A stretch of 64,000 nt of DNA from JADZAI01 sp047602465 (GTDB lineage Bacteria; Pseudomonadota; Alphaproteobacteria; Micropepsales; Micropepsaceae). The stretch's first letter is position 1; each line of letters starts with the position of its first letter. The translations under genes were made by a program, and so were the position numbers. This document shows positions 60,843 to 64,000 of this stretch, piece after piece. The notes under the pieces are model-generated. The model saw only the letters and a program-made list of their open reading frames with translations, did no database searches and was not told where the DNA came from. The stretch lies in assembly GCA_047602465.1 (NCBI GenBank), contig JASGHF010000001.1, positions 1,364,001 through 1,428,000 on the forward strand. The letters run 5' to 3'.

Positions 60843-61511
60843 TCAAATCCGATTGCTCTTGGTCAGATTGCACCGCTCGCAAAGCAACTGAATGTTTCGG
60901 ACAGAATTGCCGCCGCCTTTTGAGAACGGCACGATGTGGTCGAAACACAGGCGCTCTCTGGTATGACACTCCACGCATCGCCCGCCATCGCGCTGCCAGA
61001 CTTCTCGCTGCACCATACGGGGAATCGCCTCCCTCCTTGGTTTCGGCGGTGCGGCTACGGGCATCGCCGTTGGATCGATGACATCGCGACTTGAAGTGGC
61101 GCCGGTCTTGGAAAGTTGGTCAAATTGATCTTCCTGAATGGAGATCATTCGTGAGGTTCTGAGCGGGGCGCCAGCCTCATCGCGAACGTAGGTCACAAGA
61201 TCATTGAGATCGCGTGCGCCCTCAACTCTAAGGCGTATCGCAGGTTCGCCTTTTGCAAGACCCGGGACTGGGTAAGTGCCGCTATGGCGTCCCGCTTCTC
61301 CCGGATACTCGAGCGCGTTTTCCGGAACACTTCTTCCATCGCTTGGATAGGGTAGCCATACCAGCGCGTACTGGTCACTGGCAGGCTGATCGACCTGTAA
61401 AACGATGCCGTATCTTTCCCCGATAGACCAAGATTTGACCTTAACAACCGCTCGATCAGGTTCGCCAAACTCCCGAACCAGCCTATCCAGAACCAATTGC
61501 CTCATGCTCAT
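60843..61511 (-). CDS. HNH endonuclease, third gene of a TA operon
   Basis: A 222-residue protein. The C-terminal HNH domain (about 170-222) has CVEC, the central DHIVPFSKGG with His, N-S-VRNIQLLC and ERCNLTKSNR, giving the zinc Cys set and the HNH nuclease His. The N-terminal region of about 150 residues has no match that I know (VKVKSWSIGERYGIVLQVD). Its ATG overlaps the antitoxin stop (ATGA). GC is lower than surrounding genes, suggesting transfer. A DNA-damaging or defence role is inferred from the nuclease and toxin-antitoxin context. Confidence 0.82.
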   Translation of the reverse strand: MSMRQLVLDRLVREFGEPDRAVVKVKSWSIGERYGIVLQVDQPASDQYALVWLPYPSDGRSVPENALEYPGEAGRHSGTYPVPGLAKGEPAIRLRVEGARDLNDLVTYVRDEAGAPLRTSRMISIQEDQFDQLSKTGATSSRDVIDPTAMPVAAPPKPRREAIPRMVQREVWQRDGGRCVECHTRERLCFDHIVPFSKGGGNSVRNIQLLCERCNLTKSNRI

Positions 61512-61804
61512 GCCGCCTTCAGCGCTTTCTGAACCGCCTTGGGGGCGCGTTCGATGACGCGGAGATAGGCGCGGGCGGGGCCTTCGGGGGTGCGGGTGCC
61601 CTGCTCCCAGTGGCGCAGCGTGTTGACTGAGAAGCCGAAGCGCCCGGCGAACTCCTGCTGCGACATATTGAGGTTCGTGCGGATCGCCTTGACGTCGACC
61701 CGTTCGGGCACATGAACGCCATAGAGCGCGACGTCGGCCTTGCCTTCAGCATAGGCCAGCGCCTCTTCAAGCCCGCGCCGGATATCGTCGGCCACCTTAC
61801 CCAT
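61508..61804 (-). CDS. XRE-family antitoxin (HigA/NadS-like)
   Basis: A 98-residue protein from ATG 61804. The helix-turn-helix is IRTNLNMSQQEFAGRFGFSVNTLRHWEQG, and the N-terminal helix GKVADDIRRGLEEALAYAEGK is typical of antitoxins that cap RelE-type toxins. GGAGG lies eight bases before this ATG. It overlaps the toxin stop by 8 bp and the HNH start by 4 bp. Its likely operators flank the toxin promoter. Confidence 0.88.
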   Translation of the reverse strand: MGKVADDIRRGLEEALAYAEGKADVALYGVHVPERVDVKAIRTNLNMSQQEFAGRFGFSVNTLRHWEQGTRTPEGPARAYLRVIERAPKAVQKALKAA

Positions 61805-62156
61805 CTCGTCTGCCTCCAAATGCCTTCACCAGTTGCGCCGTCAGCGCCTTCATCGCGTTGCGTTCTGCCGGGCTGATATTAGCCCGCGCGTTCTTCGCGT
61901 AGGCGGTCAGCAGGAACAGCGGCATGCCTTTGTCGTGATAGAAATAGATCACGCGCGCGCCGCCGCTTTTGCCCCGGCCCTCAAGAGCCCAGCGCAGCTT
62001 GCGGACACCGCCCGTGCCCTGAACCAGATCGCCCGCCGCAGGGTCCGTAGCCAGGAAGCCGATCAGCATCGACCGGTCATCCTCATCCAGCAGCTTGCGC
62101 GCTGCAGACAGGAAGGCCGGCGTCTCGACAACCGTAAGGAGTGCCTCCGACGACAT
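61797..62156 (-). CDS. RelE/HigB-family toxin
   Basis: A 119-residue RelE-like toxin. Family segments are VRKLRWALEGRGKSGGARVIYFYHDKGMPLFLLTAYAKNARANISPAERNAMKALT. Such toxins cut mRNA on the ribosome. The gene order toxin then antitoxin fits HigBA/NadS-type systems. The promoter -10 ends only six bases before the ATG, so the message appears nearly leaderless; no ribosome site precedes the start. Translation of the antitoxin is coupled to it through an overlap. Confidence 0.88.
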   Translation of the reverse strand: MSSEALLTVVETPAFLSAARKLLDEDDRSMLIGFLATDPAAGDLVQGTGGVRKLRWALEGRGKSGGARVIYFYHDKGMPLFLLTAYAKNARANISPAERNAMKALTAQLVKAFGGRRDG

Positions 62157-62161
62157 GCGCC

Positions 62162-62211
62162 TGTATAATCCAATGGGTTACCTTTGTCCAGCGTCATATG
62201 ACCCATTGGAT
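62162..62211 (-). promoter_or_regulatory. Toxin-antitoxin promoter with paired operators
   Basis: Read leftward, -35 TGGACA (62185-62190) and -10 TATACA (62162-62167) have a 17-base spacer. ATCCAATGGGT at 62168-62178 (in the spacer) and its perfect inverse ACCCATTGGAT at 62201-62211 form an 11-bp inverted repeat 22 bases apart, each holding a CCAATGG core. One site covers the spacer and the other lies just upstream of -35, so repressor binding blocks polymerase. Autoregulation by the antitoxin is inferred. Confidence 0.75.
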
Positions 62212-62475
62212 GACAAATCGGCATTCGCCCGTTACAGGACTTTAATCCTTCTCTGCTTGATATATGATTTTGGTCCTATTATGTTCCTGTCTGCGGCGCG
62301 GGGCCGTGGGGAGGGGCGATTGGGCTGGGGTGGTTGTCGGCGGGTGCGCGGGGTGGTGTGCGCGTGGGTCAGCGTTTGGAGCTGGCTGGGCGCGGTGATC
62401 CGGCGGGGGAGACTGTGGCTCTGGGTTCCGGCTCAAGGCCGGGATGATACGTGGGGGTCTGCGCGGAGCGGCGCG
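62212..62475. other. Intergenic AT-rich then G-rich stretch
   Basis: This gap between the TA promoter and DUF2948 starts AT-rich (about 62240-62290), then becomes G/T-rich. It contains no convincing gene; short open frames here are compositionally poor. A GGCTCAAGGCCGGGATGA stretch at about 62433 resembles REP-type remnants. Confidence 0.45.
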
Positions 62476-62928
62476 TCAGGCGTCGCCGTGGTCCGGGCGG
62501 GCTTTGGCGGCCCAGGCGTCCGAGAGGTCGGTGAGGGTCGCGTCGAGGGCTTCGACGTGGAGGCGGAGGGCCTTGCCGGCGGAGAACTGGAGCGTGAGCG
62601 TGCCCTGCCCGTCTTCGCCCGGCTCAAACGTGAGGGCGAGGAGCGAGAGGATCGTGTCCTTGGCGTCCTGCGGGATGCCGCGCGCTTCGACCTTGAGGAC
62701 GTTTTCGATGTGAAGGCCGGAGCGGATGCGCGTGCCGGTTTTCGCGTTGCGGCCCTGCCCGTCCGCTTCCCAGCGGAAGCGGTTGAGGACGAGGGCGAAG
62801 CGGCGGGCCTTTTTGAGATACGCCATGTCGGCGAGCGTCAGCACCGCGTCCTGCAGCAGCGCGGAGATCGCCTTCAGGTCTTCGGCGTCTTCGGCGGCGA
62901 GGCGCAGCGGTGCGGGCGCGGCGGGCAT
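62476..62928 (-). CDS. DUF2948 family protein
   Basis: A 150-residue DUF2948 protein. Conserved core: AEDLKAISALLQDAVLTLADMAYLKKARRFALVLNRFRWE and VLKVEARGIPQDAKDTILSLLALTF. It has no known function and commonly follows murA in alphaproteobacteria, here 3 bp after its stop. In other genomes hisD follows directly; here an islet intervenes. Confidence 0.9.
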   Translation of the reverse strand: MPAAPAPLRLAAEDAEDLKAISALLQDAVLTLADMAYLKKARRFALVLNRFRWEADGQGRNAKTGTRIRSGLHIENVLKVEARGIPQDAKDTILSLLALTFEPGEDGQGTLTLQFSAGKALRLHVEALDATLTDLSDAWAAKARPDHGDA

Positions 62929-62931
62929 GGC

Positions 62932-64000
62932 CTAGACGCCCTTCACGCGCTCGATATCCGCGCCGCACAAACGGAGCTTTTCTTCCAGACGCTCGAACCC
63001 CCGGTCGAGGTGATAGACGCGGTTGACGCGGGTTTCGCCCTCGGCGGCGAGCGCCGCGATGACGAGGCCGACGCTGGCGCGCAGATCCGTCGCCATGACG
63101 GGCGCGCCCTTGAGGCGCGGGGTGCCGGTGACGGTGGCGGTCTGGCCCTGGGTTTCGATCTTCGCGCCGAGGCGGTTCAGTTCCGGCACGTGCATGAAAC
63201 GGTTTTCGAAGATCGTCTCGGTGATGGTCGAGACGCCGTCGGCGGTGGCGAGGAAGGCCATCAGCTGGGCCTGCATGTCGGTGGGGAAGCCGGGGAACGG
63301 CTCGGTCGTCACGTCCACCGCGTGATGGCGGGCGCCGTTGCGATAGACATGCACGCCGCGATTGGTCTGGCGCAGGGTGACGCCGGATTTTTCCAGCACC
63401 TTCGCGAGCGATTCCAGATCGTCATAGCGCGCGCCGACCAGTTCGACATCGCCGCCGGTGGTGGCGACGGCCATGGCGAAGGTGCCGGCCTCGATACGGT
63501 CGGGCAGCACCTCGAACGTCGCGCCGGGGAGCGATTTTTTGCCCTGGATGCGCAGGGTGCGGGTGCCGATGCCGTCGACCTGCACGCCCATCGCGACGAG
63601 GAGGCGGGCGACGTCCTGAACCTCGGGTTCCAGGGCGACGTTTTCGAGGACGGTTTCGCCCTCGGCGAGCGCCGCAGCCATCAGCACGTTCTCGCTGGCG
63701 CCGACCGAAACGACGGGGAAGCGGAAATGGCCGCCCTTGAGGCCGCCGGGGGCCTCGGCCACCACATAGCCTTCCTCAAGCTCGATCTTCGCGCCGAGGG
63801 CTTCCAGGCCCTTGATGTGAAGATCGACCGGGCGCTGGCCGATGGCGCAGCCGCCGGGCAGCGAAACGCGGGCCTTGTGGGCGCGGGCGAGCAGCGGGCC
63901 GAGCACGAAGAAGCTGGCGCGCATTTTCCGCACCAGATCGTAGGGCGCTTCGGTGGAGCGAATCGTCGCCGCCTTCAGCGTCATGGTGTGGTTGAAGGCG
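62932..64000 (-). CDS. murA: UDP-N-acetylglucosamine 1-carboxyvinyltransferase MurA, 5' partial
   Basis: The 355 codons present are the C-terminal part; the first 60-75 residues lie beyond the right edge (the open frame continues to base 64000). The active-site loop GGCAIGQRPVDLHIKGLEALGA contains the Cys that binds PEP and fosfomycin (Cys115 in E. coli). DRIEAGTFAMAVA and FPTDMQAQLMAFLATADGVSTITETIFENRFMHVPELNRLGA are also classic. It adds enolpyruvate to UDP-GlcNAc, the first committed step of peptidoglycan synthesis. Confidence 0.97.
   Translation of the reverse strand, partial: AFNHTMTLKAATIRSTEAPYDLVRKMRASFFVLGPLLARAHKARVSLPGGCAIGQRPVDLHIKGLEALGAKIELEEGYVVAEAPGGLKGGHFRFPVVSVGASENVLMAAALAEGETVLENVALEPEVQDVARLLVAMGVQVDGIGTRTLRIQGKKSLPGATFEVLPDRIEAGTFAMAVATTGGDVELVGARYDDLESLAKVLEKSGVTLRQTNRGVHVYRNGARHHAVDVTTEPFPGFPTDMQAQLMAFLATADGVSTITETIFENRFMHVPELNRLGAKIETQGQTATVTGTPRLKGAPVMATDLRASVGLVIAALAAEGETRVNRVYHLDRGFERLEEKLRLCGADIERVKGV

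Noticed and set aside
62242..62436. Short minus-strand open frame before DUF2948
   Set aside because: A Pro/Ala/Arg-rich product in a GC-skewed spacer with no ribosome site.

Overview
This window is high-GC, almost gapless bacterial chromosome. It has phasin, TonB-receptor, UPF0262 and DUF2948 genes and the block murA-DUF2948 ... hisD-UPF0262-LMW phosphatase ... infA-maf-rng-yacG-tRNA-Phe. As far as I know this gene order is typical of Alphaproteobacteria, and Caulobacterales/Hyphomonadaceae-like genomes would fit best. Genus cannot be fixed from the sequence alone. There is no rRNA, CRISPR array, prophage or insertion sequence.

Layout. 1-10.7 kb: a TldD/TldE-type protease pair (one cut by the left edge), a large TonB-dependent receptor, a VOC protein, SppA, a phasin with a strong inverted repeat at its promoter, an alpha/beta hydrolase, a secreted beta/gamma-crystallin-like protein and a PCu(A)C copper chaperone. 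10.7-36.9 kb: a near-complete type VI secretion system. One leftward operon runs tssA-tssB-tssC-hcp-hcp-tagJ-tssE-tssF-tssG-clpV. A divergent rightward group encodes VgrG, an accessory protein, an FHA protein and PAAR. A second leftward operon runs tssK-tssL-tssM-tagF-pppA-ppkA. Kinase, FHA protein, phosphatase and TagF form a complete threonine-phosphorylation control set, but the kinase reading frame is broken near its C-terminus. No TssJ lipoprotein and no obvious effector/immunity pair are visible. 37-42 kb: glycosyltransferase, a GIY-YIG gene set in a cluster of REP-like repeats, a polysaccharide export lipoprotein, a family VIII-type serine hydrolase and a second VOC protein.

42.1-48.2 kb: a chaperone-usher pilus locus (two pilins, chaperone, usher, two-domain tip protein) with a third pilin-like gene convergent to it. 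48.6-54.4 kb: small secreted proteins, tRNA-Phe, a UDG-like protein divergent from a WYL regulator with an operator-like palindrome, and a TetR/MBL-hydrolase pair with a near-perfect 20-bp operator. 54.4-60 kb: housekeeping operon hisD to yacG, translationally coupled at several joints. 60-62.3 kb: an islet (M15 peptidase; RelE-like toxin, XRE antitoxin and HNH nuclease as one overlapping operon) that separates hisD from DUF2948-murA. The last gene, murA, runs off the right edge.

The most interesting items are the toxin-antitoxin-HNH operon with its twin operators and apparently leaderless promoter, the frameshifted T6SS kinase with a duplicated sensor domain, the UDG-like/WYL pair, and the pilus locus with an extra convergent pilin.
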